Assembly (NCBI GenBank): GCA_036270095.1
Contig: DATBDE010000075.1
Coordinates: 12,061 to 76,060 of the forward strand
From: DATBDE01 sp036270095
GTDB lineage: Bacteria; Actinomycetota; Thermoleophilia; Solirubrobacterales; Solirubrobacteraceae
Reading direction: 5' to 3'
DNA length: 64,000 bases
Shown piece by piece: positions 32,657 through 41,815 of this stretch. Under the pieces are notes generated by a model. That model ran no database searches. It saw only the letters and a list, made by a program, of their open reading frames with translations, and was not told where the DNA came from. Positions within the stretch are counted from its first letter, which is position 1. Every line of letters begins with the position of its first letter. Position numbers and translations under genes: made by a program.

Positions 32657-33851
32657 GCCGGCCGAGGACGGCCTCGCCGTTGGCGCGCAGGCCGTTGTGC
32701 TGGTACTCGTTGGTGATCCACGGCTTCAGGCCGCGGATGCGCCGGCCGGCCTCGCGCGAGAACTCCATCGGCACGTAGAGGTCCTCGGCGTAGATCGCCG
32801 CCGCCGACGGGACCTCGTTGGCGGCGAGCACGTCGAAGTCGTAGAGGCGCGGCCACTCGTGCTGGGCGAGCAGAGCGGCGGCGTCGCGCAGCCGGCCCAG
32901 GGCCGCGTGCTCGTCGAACATGCCGGGGAGGATGTGCTCGCCGAAGAACAGCTCGGGCTCGCGCTCGTAGGCGCCGGGGAGCACGCGCGCGGCCGCCCAA
33001 CGGGTGGCGGTGCCGTCGGCCCAGCACGCCTCCTGCAGGAGCGAGTAGATGGGGTCGCGGGCGAAGCTCAGCGGGTCGTCGGCGTCGTGCAGGAAGGCAG
33101 GGGAGTCGAACGGCAGCTCGAGCAGGTGGTGCAGGTTCTCGGCGCCGTCGCTCATGCCCAGCTGCAGGCCGAGCTGGCGCACCCGCAGCGGCGTGAGCTC
33201 GTCCCCCGACGGGAGGCGCACGTGCGCGTCGTGCAGCGCGCGCACGCGCGCGCGATCCTCCGGGTAGCGCTCGTAGTAGCGGCGGCTGCGGTCGATGGCG
33301 AGGCGGTAGGTGAGCGCGTAGACGTCGTCCACCGGTACCTCGAACGCGGGCAGGCCGCCGGTGATGTAGGCCTCGCTCAGGCCGTCCTGCGCTGCTGACA
33401 GGTAATGGGTGACGCAGAACCCGCCGAAGCTCTGCCCCAGCACGCTCCAGCGCTCGACCCCGAGCTCCGCCCGGATGAGCTCGGCGTCGGCCACGATGCT
33501 GTCGGCGCGGAAGTGCGCCAGGTACGCCGCCTGCTGCGCCGGCGTCATGTCGTCCAGCGTCCCCACCGGCGACGAGCGCCCGGTACCGCGCTGGTCGAGC
33601 ATGAGCACGCGGAAGTCGCGCAGCGCCCGGACCATCCAGCCCGGGCCCCGCGGGGCACCCGAGGGGCGCGCGGCCTCGAACCCGGGGCCGCCCTGGAAGA
33701 AGACCAGGAACGGCTTGTCGCGGCCGTCGGGCTCGGCCACCTCGCGCGCGAACACCGTGAGCTCGTCGCCCTCGGGCCGCGCGTGGTCGAGCGGCACTAT
33801 GAACTCGTGCTCGGTGAGGACCAAGCCGGGGATGCGGTGGGTCACGGCCAT
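32628..33851 (-). CDS. Alpha/beta hydrolase, prolyl aminopeptidase-like (S33)
   Basis: This 407-residue hydrolase has the S33 signature: oxyanion block FFQGGPGFEAARP, LMLDQRGTGRS, and nucleophile Ser141 in GQSFGG. A large helical cap precedes the acid candidate in AEDLYVPMEFSR and the His in ITNEYQHNGLR. It matches the actinobacterial proline iminopeptidase group. No signal peptide is evident from ATG 33851. It is convergent with asnB. Confidence 0.85.
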   Translation of the reverse strand: MAVTHRIPGLVLTEHEFIVPLDHARPEGDELTVFAREVAEPDGRDKPFLVFFQGGPGFEAARPSGAPRGPGWMVRALRDFRVLMLDQRGTGRSSPVGTLDDMTPAQQAAYLAHFRADSIVADAELIRAELGVERWSVLGQSFGGFCVTHYLSAAQDGLSEAYITGGLPAFEVPVDDVYALTYRLAIDRSRRYYERYPEDRARVRALHDAHVRLPSGDELTPLRVRQLGLQLGMSDGAENLHHLLELPFDSPAFLHDADDPLSFARDPIYSLLQEACWADGTATRWAAARVLPGAYEREPELFFGEHILPGMFDEHAALGRLRDAAALLAQHEWPRLYDFDVLAANEVPSAAAIYAEDLYVPMEFSREAGRRIRGLKPWITNEYQHNGLRANGEAVLGRLIDLVRGRA

Positions 33852-33889
33852 CGGCGCGTCCCAGGATGGCAAAGCGAAGGCGGCTCCGA

Positions 33890-35242
33890 TCAGCGCCGCA
33901 CGAGCGTGACCGCGCGGACCACGCTTCCGACCACGACGCGGGCCCGCACGCGGTGCCCGCGCGGCAAGCGCGTGCGCAGGCGGCTGCGTACGCGCAGCGT
34001 CACGGCAGCCTGCCTGCCCGCCGCGACGCGGAAGCGCCGGCGCGCGAGCGTGGCGTAGCGCGCGGCCGCCGTGCCGGAGCGCCTGGCGGCCGGAAGGGCG
34101 GCGTCCAGGCGCAGCGTGCCGGTGCAGGCGGCCGCAGCGTTGCCGGTGCAGTCGATCGGGACCCGTACGGTGCCGCGCCTGCTGACGACCGCTTGCGTCA
34201 AGTCGACCACGGCCCGCAGCGGCACCGGCGCCGGCGGGGGCGGGGGCGGCGGAGGGGTCGCCGCGGCCGCGGCAGCGGCGTGCGACGTTGCCGCGGTGGG
34301 GCCGTGCTCGGAGGGCGCGGTGCTCGAGACCGGCGGCGAGACCGCCAGGCCCGGCGGGGTCGTGACCGGCGGCCCGCTCAGCAGCCGCGCGTGCTCGACC
34401 GTTGGCTCGTCGCCGCTGCGGTGCTCCCACACCATCCAGCCGTAGAGCGGCGTGCCGCCCTCCTCGGTGCGCACGTAGCGCGCGAGCACGTCGCCGTCGA
34501 CGTTGCCGGCGCTGTCCCAGGCGTCCATCAGGATCGGGTCGACGTCGCACGGCTGCACGACCTGCTCGGGCGCCAGCAGCGCGCGCACGTGCCCGCCGCC
34601 GTGGGCGTTGAGGAAGCTCCAGAGCAGGTACGAGTAGTGGACGTCGTGGCGGTCGCCCTGATCGGCGCCGGGGTCGCCGTAGTGCTGGAACGACGCGCCG
34701 CTGTTGTTGCCGCCGGGCACGTCCTGGGGGCGCTTGTAGTGGAGGTCGTGGGGGATCGACGCGACCTGCGTGGCGTACGTGGCGTCGAGCGGGATCGCGC
34801 ACGCGTTGCCGCGCCCGCCGCCCGCCGGCGTCGGCGTGCCCGGGTCGCTCGCGAGGTCGGAGACCAGCACCTGCCCGTACTTCGCATTCTGGTCGTCGAC
34901 GTAGCCGTTGCCCCCGCGCGCGAAGACCAGCGGCCCCGCGGACGAGTCGACGACCTCGTGCAGGTCGATGCGCAGCTGCCCGTCGGGGCAGCTCCCGTCC
35001 GTGAACGACAGCGGGTCGGGGATCGCGAAGCCGGTGGGCGCCGCGTCCAGGTAGCGCAGCGGGATGTCGGGCGCCTCGGGCGCAACGCAGCGGTCGGCGT
35101 GGACCTGCCCGTCCGCGTTGTAGGTCGACGCGGGCTCGGACGCCGCCGCGCCCGCCGGCGCCACGAGGCCGACGGCGAGCGCGACGAACGCAGCGAGCGC
35201 TACTTGATGAAGAGGATCTCCGCGTACTTGGGCAGCGGCCAC
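33890..35242 (-). CDS. Secreted protein of unknown function with C-terminal beta module
   Basis: This 450-residue exported protein has a signal peptide (hydrophobic core VALAAFVALAVGLVAPAGAA, mature start near ASEPAS). The central region of about 260 residues has paired cysteines (DRCVAP, GSCPDG, NACAIP, QPCDVD) and many His/Asp residues, with no recognised domain. A Pro run and an Ala/Pro linker follow. The last 100 residues (LARRRFRVAAGRQAAVTLRV onward) form the Arg/Val-rich beta module common in secreted proteins of this lineage. The ATG lies 43 bp inside glnN, so it depends on that transcript. Confidence 0.6.
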   Translation of the reverse strand: MAAAQVRGDPLHQVALAAFVALAVGLVAPAGAAASEPASTYNADGQVHADRCVAPEAPDIPLRYLDAAPTGFAIPDPLSFTDGSCPDGQLRIDLHEVVDSSAGPLVFARGGNGYVDDQNAKYGQVLVSDLASDPGTPTPAGGGRGNACAIPLDATYATQVASIPHDLHYKRPQDVPGGNNSGASFQHYGDPGADQGDRHDVHYSYLLWSFLNAHGGGHVRALLAPEQVVQPCDVDPILMDAWDSAGNVDGDVLARYVRTEEGGTPLYGWMVWEHRSGDEPTVEHARLLSGPPVTTPPGLAVSPPVSSTAPSEHGPTAATSHAAAAAAATPPPPPPPPAPVPLRAVVDLTQAVVSRRGTVRVPIDCTGNAAAACTGTLRLDAALPAARRSGTAAARYATLARRRFRVAAGRQAAVTLRVRSRLRTRLPRGHRVRARVVVGSVVRAVTLVRR

Positions 35243-37350
35243 AGGTCGTCCGGCACGATACCTTCGAGCCGGTCCGCCACCTCGCGCACCGCCGCCATCG
35301 CCGGCAGCACGGTGTCGCGCATGTAGGCCGCGTGGTCGAGCGAGCCCTCCTCGCCCTGGTGCGTGGCGTTGGCCTCGTCCAGGGCCCCGATCGCGCCGAC
35401 AAGGTCGTCGACGAGGTCGGACAGAACGGTGGCGAGCGCCTCGACGCCGGCCGCGCGCAGCGTCTCCAGGTGGCGCACGGCCGCCGGGAGGATCATCGTG
35501 CGGGCGATCCCCGCGGCGGTCTCGGCCTCGATGTTGGCTCGGATGGTGTACTGCTCGGCCATCACGTCGTACCGCGAGTGCAGCTCGCGCTCGGAGAGCA
35601 CGTCGTAGGCGCCGAACGCCTCGACCGTCTCCGGGGAGATCAGGTGGGGGAGGGCCTCGGGCGTGGTGCGGTCGTTGCGCAGCCCGCGGCGAGCGGCCTC
35701 CTCATGCCACTCCTCCGCGTAGTTGTCGCCCTCGAACACGATGCGCTTGTTGTTCGCGTAGGAGGCCTGGACCACCTCGCGCACCGCGGCCTCGAGGTCG
35801 GCGCCGCCGTCCAGGCGCGCCTGCAGCGCCGCGCCCAGCTCGTCGATCGCCTGCGCGACGATCGTGTTCAGCACCGTGTTGGGCAGCGCCAGCGACTGGC
35901 TCGAGCCCAGGGCCCGGAACTCGAACTTGTTGCCGGTGAACGCGAAGGGCGAGGTGCGGTTGCGGTCGCCGCCGTGCATCGGCAGCGGCGGCAGCCCGCG
36001 GACGCCGAGCCCGAGGAACGAGTTGTCGGTCGACTCGCCCGCCTCGCCGGCCTCGATCGCCTCCAGCACCTTCAGCAGCTCGGCGCCGAGGAAGATCGAG
36101 ATGATCGCCGGCGGCGCCTCGTTGGCGCCCAGGCGATGGTCCTGGCCGATCGAGGCCACCGAGGCCCGCAGCAGGCCCTGGTGCCGGTTGACCGCCTGGA
36201 TGACGGCCGCGCAGAAGAACAGGAACTGCAGGTTCTCGTGCGGGGTGTCGCCGGGCTCGAGCAGGTTCATCCCCGTGTCGGTGCCCATCGACCAGTTGTT
36301 GTGCTTGCCCGAGCCGTTGACGCCCGCGAACGGCTTCTCGTGCAGCAGGCAGACGAGCCCGTAGCGGCGCGCCACCTTCTGCATGATCTGCATCGTCAGC
36401 TGCTGGTGGTCGGAGCCCACGTTGGAGTTCTCGAACACCGGCGCGACCTCGTACTGCGCGGGCGCGACCTCGTTGTGGCGCGTCTTGATCGGCACGCCGA
36501 GCTTGGCCAGCTCGCGCTCGACGTCGAGCATGCACGCGAGCACGCGCTCGGGGATCGACCCGAAGTAGTGGTCGTCGAGCTCGTGGCCCTTGGGCGGCTT
36601 GGCCCCGAACAGGGTGCGGCCGGTGTGCACGAGGTCGGGGCGCTCGAAGTAGTACTGCTCGTCGATGAGGAAGTACTCCTGCTCGGGCCCGACGGTGGTG
36701 AACACGCGCGACGAGCGCTCATCCCCGAACAGCCGCAGCGCGCCCACGGCCGCGCCCGAGAGCGCGTCCATCGAGCGCAGCAGCGGGATCTTGGTGTCCA
36801 GTGCCTCGCCCGTCCACGACGCGAACGCGGTCGGGATGCACAGCACCGCGCCGTTGGGGTTCTCGAGGATGAACGCCGGCGAGGTCGGGTCCCACGCGGT
36901 GTAGCCGCGCGCCTCGAACGTGGCCCGGATGCCGCCGGTGGGGAAGGAGGACGCGTCCGGCTCGCCCTGGATGAGCTCCTTGCCGGCGAACTCGGCCAGC
37001 GCCGTGCCGTCCCCCGCGGGCGCGTAGAACGAGTCGTGCTTCTCCGCGGTCGACCCCGTGAGCGGCTGGAACCAGTGCGTGAAGTGGGTCGCGCCGCGCT
37101 CCAGCGCCCACTCCTTCATCGCCGTGGCGATCGCGTCGGCGAGCGCCGGGTCCAGGGCGTAGCCGTTGGACAGGCTGTCCTGCAGTGCCTGGTAGACGGT
37201 CTTCGGCAGCCGCTCGCGCTGGGCCGCCGGCCCGAACACGTCGTAGCCGAAGACCTGGTTGGAGGGCTCGGTGAGGTCCAGCGCGCCCAGGGTGCCCCCG
37301 TTGGGGCTCCACTGGGCCGCGCTCACGTTGGTCGTCCGCGTTCGATACAT
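35200..37350 (-). CDS. glnN: Glutamine synthetase type III
   Basis: This 716-residue GSIII forms glutamine from glutamate, ammonia and ATP; its length fits the double-ring type III family. Signatures are VGPEQEYFLID for the first metal/glutamate residues, NEVAPAQYEVAP, KPFAGVNGSGKHNNWS and the C-terminal ADRLEGIVPDDLWPLPKY, which is specific to GSIII. A perfect AAGGAG lies 8 nt before the ATG and overlaps the TAA of glnA, so the two are translationally linked. Confidence 0.95.
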   Translation of the reverse strand: MYRTRTTNVSAAQWSPNGGTLGALDLTEPSNQVFGYDVFGPAAQRERLPKTVYQALQDSLSNGYALDPALADAIATAMKEWALERGATHFTHWFQPLTGSTAEKHDSFYAPAGDGTALAEFAGKELIQGEPDASSFPTGGIRATFEARGYTAWDPTSPAFILENPNGAVLCIPTAFASWTGEALDTKIPLLRSMDALSGAAVGALRLFGDERSSRVFTTVGPEQEYFLIDEQYYFERPDLVHTGRTLFGAKPPKGHELDDHYFGSIPERVLACMLDVERELAKLGVPIKTRHNEVAPAQYEVAPVFENSNVGSDHQQLTMQIMQKVARRYGLVCLLHEKPFAGVNGSGKHNNWSMGTDTGMNLLEPGDTPHENLQFLFFCAAVIQAVNRHQGLLRASVASIGQDHRLGANEAPPAIISIFLGAELLKVLEAIEAGEAGESTDNSFLGLGVRGLPPLPMHGGDRNRTSPFAFTGNKFEFRALGSSQSLALPNTVLNTIVAQAIDELGAALQARLDGGADLEAAVREVVQASYANNKRIVFEGDNYAEEWHEEAARRGLRNDRTTPEALPHLISPETVEAFGAYDVLSERELHSRYDVMAEQYTIRANIEAETAAGIARTMILPAAVRHLETLRAAGVEALATVLSDLVDDLVGAIGALDEANATHQGEEGSLDHAAYMRDTVLPAMAAVREVADRLEGIVPDDLWPLPKYAEILFIK

Positions 37351-37359
37351 GTGATCTCC

Positions 37360-38688
37360 TTAGGTGACAGCGAGGTACTGCTGCAGCTCCCACGGGGTGA
37401 CCTGGACGCGGTAGTCCAGCCACTCCTCGCGCTTGAGGTCGACGTAGCGGGTGAAGATGTGCTCGCCGAGCGCCTTCTCCACCACCTCGGACTGGGCCAT
37501 CTCCTCGACGGCCTCGCCGAGCGTCTCGGGCAGGTGGTTGACGCCCATCTGCTGGCGGTCCTCCTCGGAGAGGTCGTAGAGGTTGCGGTCGATCGGCGGC
37601 GGCAGCTCGTAGCCCTTCTCGATCCCCTCGAGGCCCGCGTGCAGCAGCGCCGCGAAGGTCAGGTACGGGTTGCACGACGGGTCGGGGCACCGCAGCTCGG
37701 CGCGCGTGGCCCGCTCCTTGCCCGGGTGGTACACGGGCACGCGCACGAGCGCGGAGCGGTTGCGCCGCGACCAGGCGATGTAGACCGGCGCCTCGAAGCC
37801 GGGCACCAGCCGCTTGTACGAGTTGACCGATGGCGCGAACAGCGCCGACAGCTCGCGCGCGTGCTTGAGCTGGCCGGCGATGAACGCCTTGGCCGTGTCG
37901 GAGAGGAAGTACTCGTCGTCGGCGTCGAAGAACGCGTTCGTCTCGCCTCGGAACAGCGATTGGTGGGTGTGCATGCCCGACCCGTTCTCGCCGAACAGCG
38001 GCTTGGGCATGAAGGTCGCGTAGTAGCCGTGGGCCAGCGCCACCTCCTTGACCGTGATCCGGTAGGTCATGGTGTTGTCGGCCATGGTCAGGCCCTCGGC
38101 GAAGCGCATGTCGATCTCGTGCTGCGAGGGGCCGACCTCGTGGTGGGTGTACTCCACCGGGATGCCGAGGTCGCGCAGGGTGAAGACGACGTCGCGGCGG
38201 AAGTCGGAGGCGACGTCGAGCGTCGTCAGGTCGAAGTAGCCGCCTCGGTCGAGCACTTCGGTGCCCTGGTCGTCCTTGAACAGGAAGAACTCGAGCTCCG
38301 GGCCGAGGTAGTAGTGGTCGAAGCCCAGCTCCTTGGCGCGGTCCAGCGCGCGGCGCATGACGTAGCGGGGGTCGCCCTCGTAGGGGTCGCCGCCGGGCTT
38401 GAGGACGTCGCAGAAGACACGGCCGACCGGGTGCTCCTTGCCGCGCCAGGGGAGGATGCGGAAGGTGTCGGGGTCGGGCATGGCGATCATGTCCGACTCC
38501 TCGATCCGGTTGAAGCCGGTGATCGACGAGCCGTCGAAGCCCATGCCGTCGGCGAAGGCGTCCTCGAGCTCGTCCTTGCCGATCGCGAACGACTTGAGCT
38601 GGCCGAAGATGTCGGTGAACCAGAAGCGGACGAACTCGACCTTCTCGTCCTTGACGCGCTTGAGCACGGTGGAAGCGTCCGAAGCCAT
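37360..38688 (-). CDS. glnA: Glutamine synthetase type I
   Basis: This 442-residue GSI has the length of the alpha subtype, without the 25-residue insertion of adenylylated GSI-beta. Signatures are GMGFDGSSITGF, the metal-site LGPELEFFLF, KPLFGENGSGMHTHQSL (ATP loop), and NRSALVRVP. A Tyr is present in NLYDLSEEDR at the adenylylation position, although the flanking sequence is not the canonical one. AAGGAG precedes the ATG by 8 nt. It heads the glnA-glnN operon and faces a PucR-type regulator. Confidence 0.95.
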   Translation of the reverse strand: MASDASTVLKRVKDEKVEFVRFWFTDIFGQLKSFAIGKDELEDAFADGMGFDGSSITGFNRIEESDMIAMPDPDTFRILPWRGKEHPVGRVFCDVLKPGGDPYEGDPRYVMRRALDRAKELGFDHYYLGPELEFFLFKDDQGTEVLDRGGYFDLTTLDVASDFRRDVVFTLRDLGIPVEYTHHEVGPSQHEIDMRFAEGLTMADNTMTYRITVKEVALAHGYYATFMPKPLFGENGSGMHTHQSLFRGETNAFFDADDEYFLSDTAKAFIAGQLKHARELSALFAPSVNSYKRLVPGFEAPVYIAWSRRNRSALVRVPVYHPGKERATRAELRCPDPSCNPYLTFAALLHAGLEGIEKGYELPPPIDRNLYDLSEEDRQQMGVNHLPETLGEAVEEMAQSEVVEKALGEHIFTRYVDLKREEWLDYRVQVTPWELQQYLAVT

Positions 38689-38837
38689 GCGCGATCTCCT
38701 TTCTCGGGGGACCCGGAGCGCGGCAGACTAGACGCGCGCGCGTAGGCGCACCATCGACAGCGGGGCGAAACCGAGCCGCGGATGTTTCGACACGCGGACA
38801 ATGGAATGGCCCCGGGGCTCACCCACACTGCGGCAAC
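38689..38837. promoter_or_regulatory. glnA / PucR divergent intergenic region
   Basis: This 149-bp region contains the glnA ribosome-binding site and a minus-strand TAGTCT (38725-38730), a good -10 giving a leader of about 30 nt. On the plus strand CACACT stands 8 nt before the PucR GTG, one mismatch from the TANNNT pattern. No clear GlnR- or AmtR-type box was recognised. Confidence 0.4.
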
Positions 38838-40049
38838 GTGAAGGACCCCATGGCCGAGCGACTCCCAGATGAGGCCGGGCCGCTCGGCGCCGCCGCGCCG
38901 CTGGTCGAGCGGCTGCGCCGCGTGCACCTGGAGATGGTCGAGGCCGTCCTCGGCGGCGAAGGCCTGGGCCGCGTGGCCGAGCTCGCCGCCGCGGCGGCCG
39001 GCGCGCCGGTGGCGGTGGTGGTCCCGCGGCTGGACGAGGCGGTGGCCGCGCCGACGCCGGTCAAGCGCATCGACGCGCTGCGCCGCTACGTCGTTGACAA
39101 GCTGCGCGACCGCCCGGTGCGGGTGCCGGACGGCATCGTCGCCGAGGTGCCGATCGCCTCGGGCGACGAGGTCATCGGCGCCGTGCTCCTGCTCGACGCC
39201 GCCGCCGACGTGGCCGCGCCGGAGTTCCTGCACCTGGCCGCCGTCGCGTCGCTGACCGAGGTGGCGATCGCCGAGGCCCGCGACGAGGTCGAGCAGAACC
39301 TGCGCGGGTCGCTGCTGGAGGAGCTGCGCACGCGGCCCGACGCGGTCGACGCACGGGAGATCGTGCGTCGCGCAGGGCGCCTGGGCTGCGACCTCTCCCA
39401 GGGCGGCGTGGCGCTGTGCGCCAAGCTGACCTCGGACCGCCCGCGCCACGTGGTCGCGCTCATCACCGGCGAGTACGGCGGCGCGCTGGCCCAGCACATG
39501 GAGGGCCGCGTCTACGCGCTGCTGCCGTCGGTGCAGGAGGGATCGCCGCTGGAGACCCAGGACGCCGCCCGCCGACTGGCCGGGCGGCTCGAGCGCTACG
39601 GCGCGGTCGGGCTGTCCTCGTTCTACTCCGAGCCCGCCGACCTCCCGCGAGGATTGCAGGAGGCCGAGCTCGTCGTCGACGTGCTCGAGCAGTCCGACGG
39701 CGCCATCACCGAGGACATCGGCACCGGCACCTACCGGCTGCTGTTCCGCGTGCTCGCCTCGCACCCGGAGGAGGTGCGGTCGTTCTTCGAGGACACCGTC
39801 GCGCCGCTCGTGCGCTACGACGACCAGTACGGCACCGACCTCGTGGGCACGCTCGACGCCTACCTGGAGAACAACTGCAACATGAACGCGACCGCGGCGA
39901 TGATCTACGCCCACCGCCACACGGTCGCGTACCGGCTCGACCGGGTGCGCGAGCTCACCGGGCTGGACCCGGTGCGGTCCGAGGATCGCGAGCGCCTGGG
40001 CCTCGGCCTGAAGGCCTACCGGATCATCGCGCCGCGCCTGCCGCGTTGA
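38838..40049 (+). CDS. PucR/CdaR-type transcriptional regulator
   Basis: This 403-residue regulator ends in the PucR helix-turn-helix: LVGTLDAYLENNCNMNATAA, then MIYAHRHTVAYRLDRVRELTG. The central region (about 150-300) is the GGDEF-like CdaR domain. The N-terminal 140 residues look like a degenerate GAF-type sensor (DEVIGAVLLLDAAADV). PucR proteins control purine, amino-acid or nitrogen genes; its divergent position from glnA-glnN makes these the likely targets. The GTG at 38838 is used, and ATG 38850 is possible. Confidence 0.85.
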   Translation: MKDPMAERLPDEAGPLGAAAPLVERLRRVHLEMVEAVLGGEGLGRVAELAAAAAGAPVAVVVPRLDEAVAAPTPVKRIDALRRYVVDKLRDRPVRVPDGIVAEVPIASGDEVIGAVLLLDAAADVAAPEFLHLAAVASLTEVAIAEARDEVEQNLRGSLLEELRTRPDAVDAREIVRRAGRLGCDLSQGGVALCAKLTSDRPRHVVALITGEYGGALAQHMEGRVYALLPSVQEGSPLETQDAARRLAGRLERYGAVGLSSFYSEPADLPRGLQEAELVVDVLEQSDGAITEDIGTGTYRLLFRVLASHPEEVRSFFEDTVAPLVRYDDQYGTDLVGTLDAYLENNCNMNATAAMIYAHRHTVAYRLDRVRELTGLDPVRSEDRERLGLGLKAYRIIAPRLPR

Positions 40050-40375
40050 GGTCAGACCCGTTGAGGGTGGTCGAGGGCTTGCCGATCGCCACCACGGCGC
40101 GCTGCGCGTCCGGCAGCCGCAGCCGCACCTCCACGCGGCCCGAGCGCTGGGGGGAGAGCTTGGCCGCGTCGAATACCAGCAGCAGGCGGTCGGGCCTTCG
40201 GTCGAGATCTCGAGGCCGTCCTGGTCGCGCGGGCAGTCGACCGTCTTGCCGCGCTCGCTGGCCGCCACGACGCGCGCGCTGGTCACGGCCAGGGCGGTGT
40301 AGAGGCTGCGCTTCGACCAATTCGCGCGCCGCCCCGGCGCCCGGTGCCGAGCAGGATGCGACGGAAGGGGTTCAT
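40024..40375 (-). pseudogene. Broken PH-like domain protein
   Basis: The ATG at 40375 starts MNPFRRILLGTGRRGGA, then the frame is lost. A second frame continues WSKRSLYTALAVTSARVVAA to QDGLEISTEG, and a third continues PDRLLLVFDAAKLSPQRSGR then VEVRLRLPDAQRAVVAIG to a stop at 40024. The combined sequence is beta-rich and resembles bacterial PH-like domains that are small cytoplasmic proteins, with part of the N-terminal half deleted. Two frameshifts within 350 bp argue for decay or assembly error. The 3' end overlaps PucR by 26 bp. Confidence 0.5.
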
Positions 40376-40380
40376 GCCTG

Positions 40381-40386
40381 TAGCGT
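40381..40386 (+). promoter_or_regulatory. -10 box of the DHA2 transporter, leaderless
   Basis: TAGCGT ends 10 nt before ATG 40397, and no Shine-Dalgarno sequence lies between them. Confidence 0.4.
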
Positions 40387-40396
40387 CACGCGCGCG

Positions 40397-41809
40397 ATGG
40401 CGAGCAGTGTGGCTGAACGGGCACGGCTGGGGGCAGCGGCCAAGCGCGGCGTCGTGGCCGCGGTCGCGCTGGCGGTCTTCTGCGTCGACGTCGACTTCTT
40501 CGCGCTCAACCTCGCCCTGCCGGCCACCGCGCGCGAGCTCCACGTCACCACCACCAACCTCCAGTGGGCCATCGCCGTCTACCAGCTCACGCTGGCGTCC
40601 TTCCTCATCCCCGGCGGCCGGCTCGGCGACCTGCTCGGGCGCAAGCGGGTCCTGGTCGCCGGCATCGGCCTGTTCGGGTTCTCGTCGCTGCTGTGCGGGG
40701 CGTCGCAGTCGGCGGAGATGCTCATCGCCGCGCGGTTCGTGCAGGGGATCGGCGCCTCGCTGCTGTTCCCGGTCGGCATCTCGGTGATCTCCAACGCCTT
40801 CCCGGTGGCCGAGCGGGGCAAGGCCATCGGCAACGTCTACGGCGTCGGCGCCATCGGGACCGCCGTGGGCCCGTTCGTCGGCGGCCTGCTCACCGACGTC
40901 ATCGACTGGCGCTGGGTGTTCTTCTTCAACGTCCCGTTCACGCTGGCCGCGCTGCTGCTGACCCTGCGCAACGTCGGGGACTCGCGCGACACCTCGGCGC
41001 AGCGGATCGACCTCCGCGGCCTCGCCGCCGTGACGCTGGGCGTCGCCGCCTTCACCTACGCCATCGACCGCGGGTCGGAGTGGGGCTGGCTCAGCGCCTC
41101 GACGCTCGGGCTGGCCGCAGCGGGGATCGGCCTGCTCGTCCTGTTCCTGTTCATCGAGGCGCACGTGCGCTCGCCGCTCGTCGACCTCGAGCTCTTCCGC
41201 AACATCCCCTACGTGCTCGTGACCGGCGCGGGAATGGTGGGGAACCTGGCCTTCTGCCTGATGCTGTTCCTCTCGACCATCTACCTGCAGCAGGTGCGCG
41301 GCCTCTCGCCGCTGGTCGCCGGCGTGGTGTTCCTCGGGCCGGCCCTGGCCAACGCGGCCGGCGGCCTGCTGGCTGGGCGCCTCGGCGCCCGCGGCAGCCC
41401 GCCCCACAGGGTCATGGGCGCCGCGCTGGCGCTCGGCACCCTCGGCCTGTTCGGGCTGTCGCTGTTCACCGGCTGGCCCTGGTACATCAGCGCATTCACG
41501 CTGGCCGGGCTCGGGCTGGGGATCTCCTGGGCCTACACCAGCGTGGGCACGCAGGCGGTCGTGCCCGAGGCGATGGCCGGCGGCGCGTCGGGCGTGACCT
41601 TGGCCATCGTCGTGGGGGCGAGCGGACTGGCGGTCGTCGTCGGCTCGACCCTGCTCGAGGTGCTCACCGCCCACGGCAGCTCCGCCACCGACGCGATCGA
41701 GCTCATGCTGGCCGTGCTGGCGGGGCTGACCGCGCTGGCCGCGGTCGGCCTGACCGGGTGCGGACGGCTCATCCGTGCTGGAACCGCCCCCGCGAGTAGC
41801 GGCAAGTGA
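40397..41809 (+). CDS. MFS transporter, DHA2 (EmrB/QacA) family
   Basis: This 470-residue pump has about 14 membrane helices. The family signatures are clear: FCVDVDFFALNLALPATARE (helix 1), LQWAIAVYQLTLASFLIPGG, GRLGDLLGRKRVLVAG (motif A) and GIGTAVGPFVGGLLTD-like motif C (GAIGTAVGPFVGGLL). Such proteins export drugs or hydrophobic compounds by proton antiport; the substrate is unknown. The sigma-factor gene starts 6 bp downstream and may be co-transcribed. Confidence 0.92.
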   Translation: MASSVAERARLGAAAKRGVVAAVALAVFCVDVDFFALNLALPATARELHVTTTNLQWAIAVYQLTLASFLIPGGRLGDLLGRKRVLVAGIGLFGFSSLLCGASQSAEMLIAARFVQGIGASLLFPVGISVISNAFPVAERGKAIGNVYGVGAIGTAVGPFVGGLLTDVIDWRWVFFFNVPFTLAALLLTLRNVGDSRDTSAQRIDLRGLAAVTLGVAAFTYAIDRGSEWGWLSASTLGLAAAGIGLLVLFLFIEAHVRSPLVDLELFRNIPYVLVTGAGMVGNLAFCLMLFLSTIYLQQVRGLSPLVAGVVFLGPALANAAGGLLAGRLGARGSPPHRVMGAALALGTLGLFGLSLFTGWPWYISAFTLAGLGLGISWAYTSVGTQAVVPEAMAGGASGVTLAIVVGASGLAVVVGSTLLEVLTAHGSSATDAIELMLAVLAGLTALAAVGLTGCGRLIRAGTAPASSGK

Positions 41810-41815
41810 AGAGCG

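Noticed and set aside
39416..40396. Long N-terminal extension of the DHA2 transporter
   Set aside because: The extended frame runs through the PucR gene in another frame and is low-complexity; ATG 40397 with its -10 box gives a normal helix 1.
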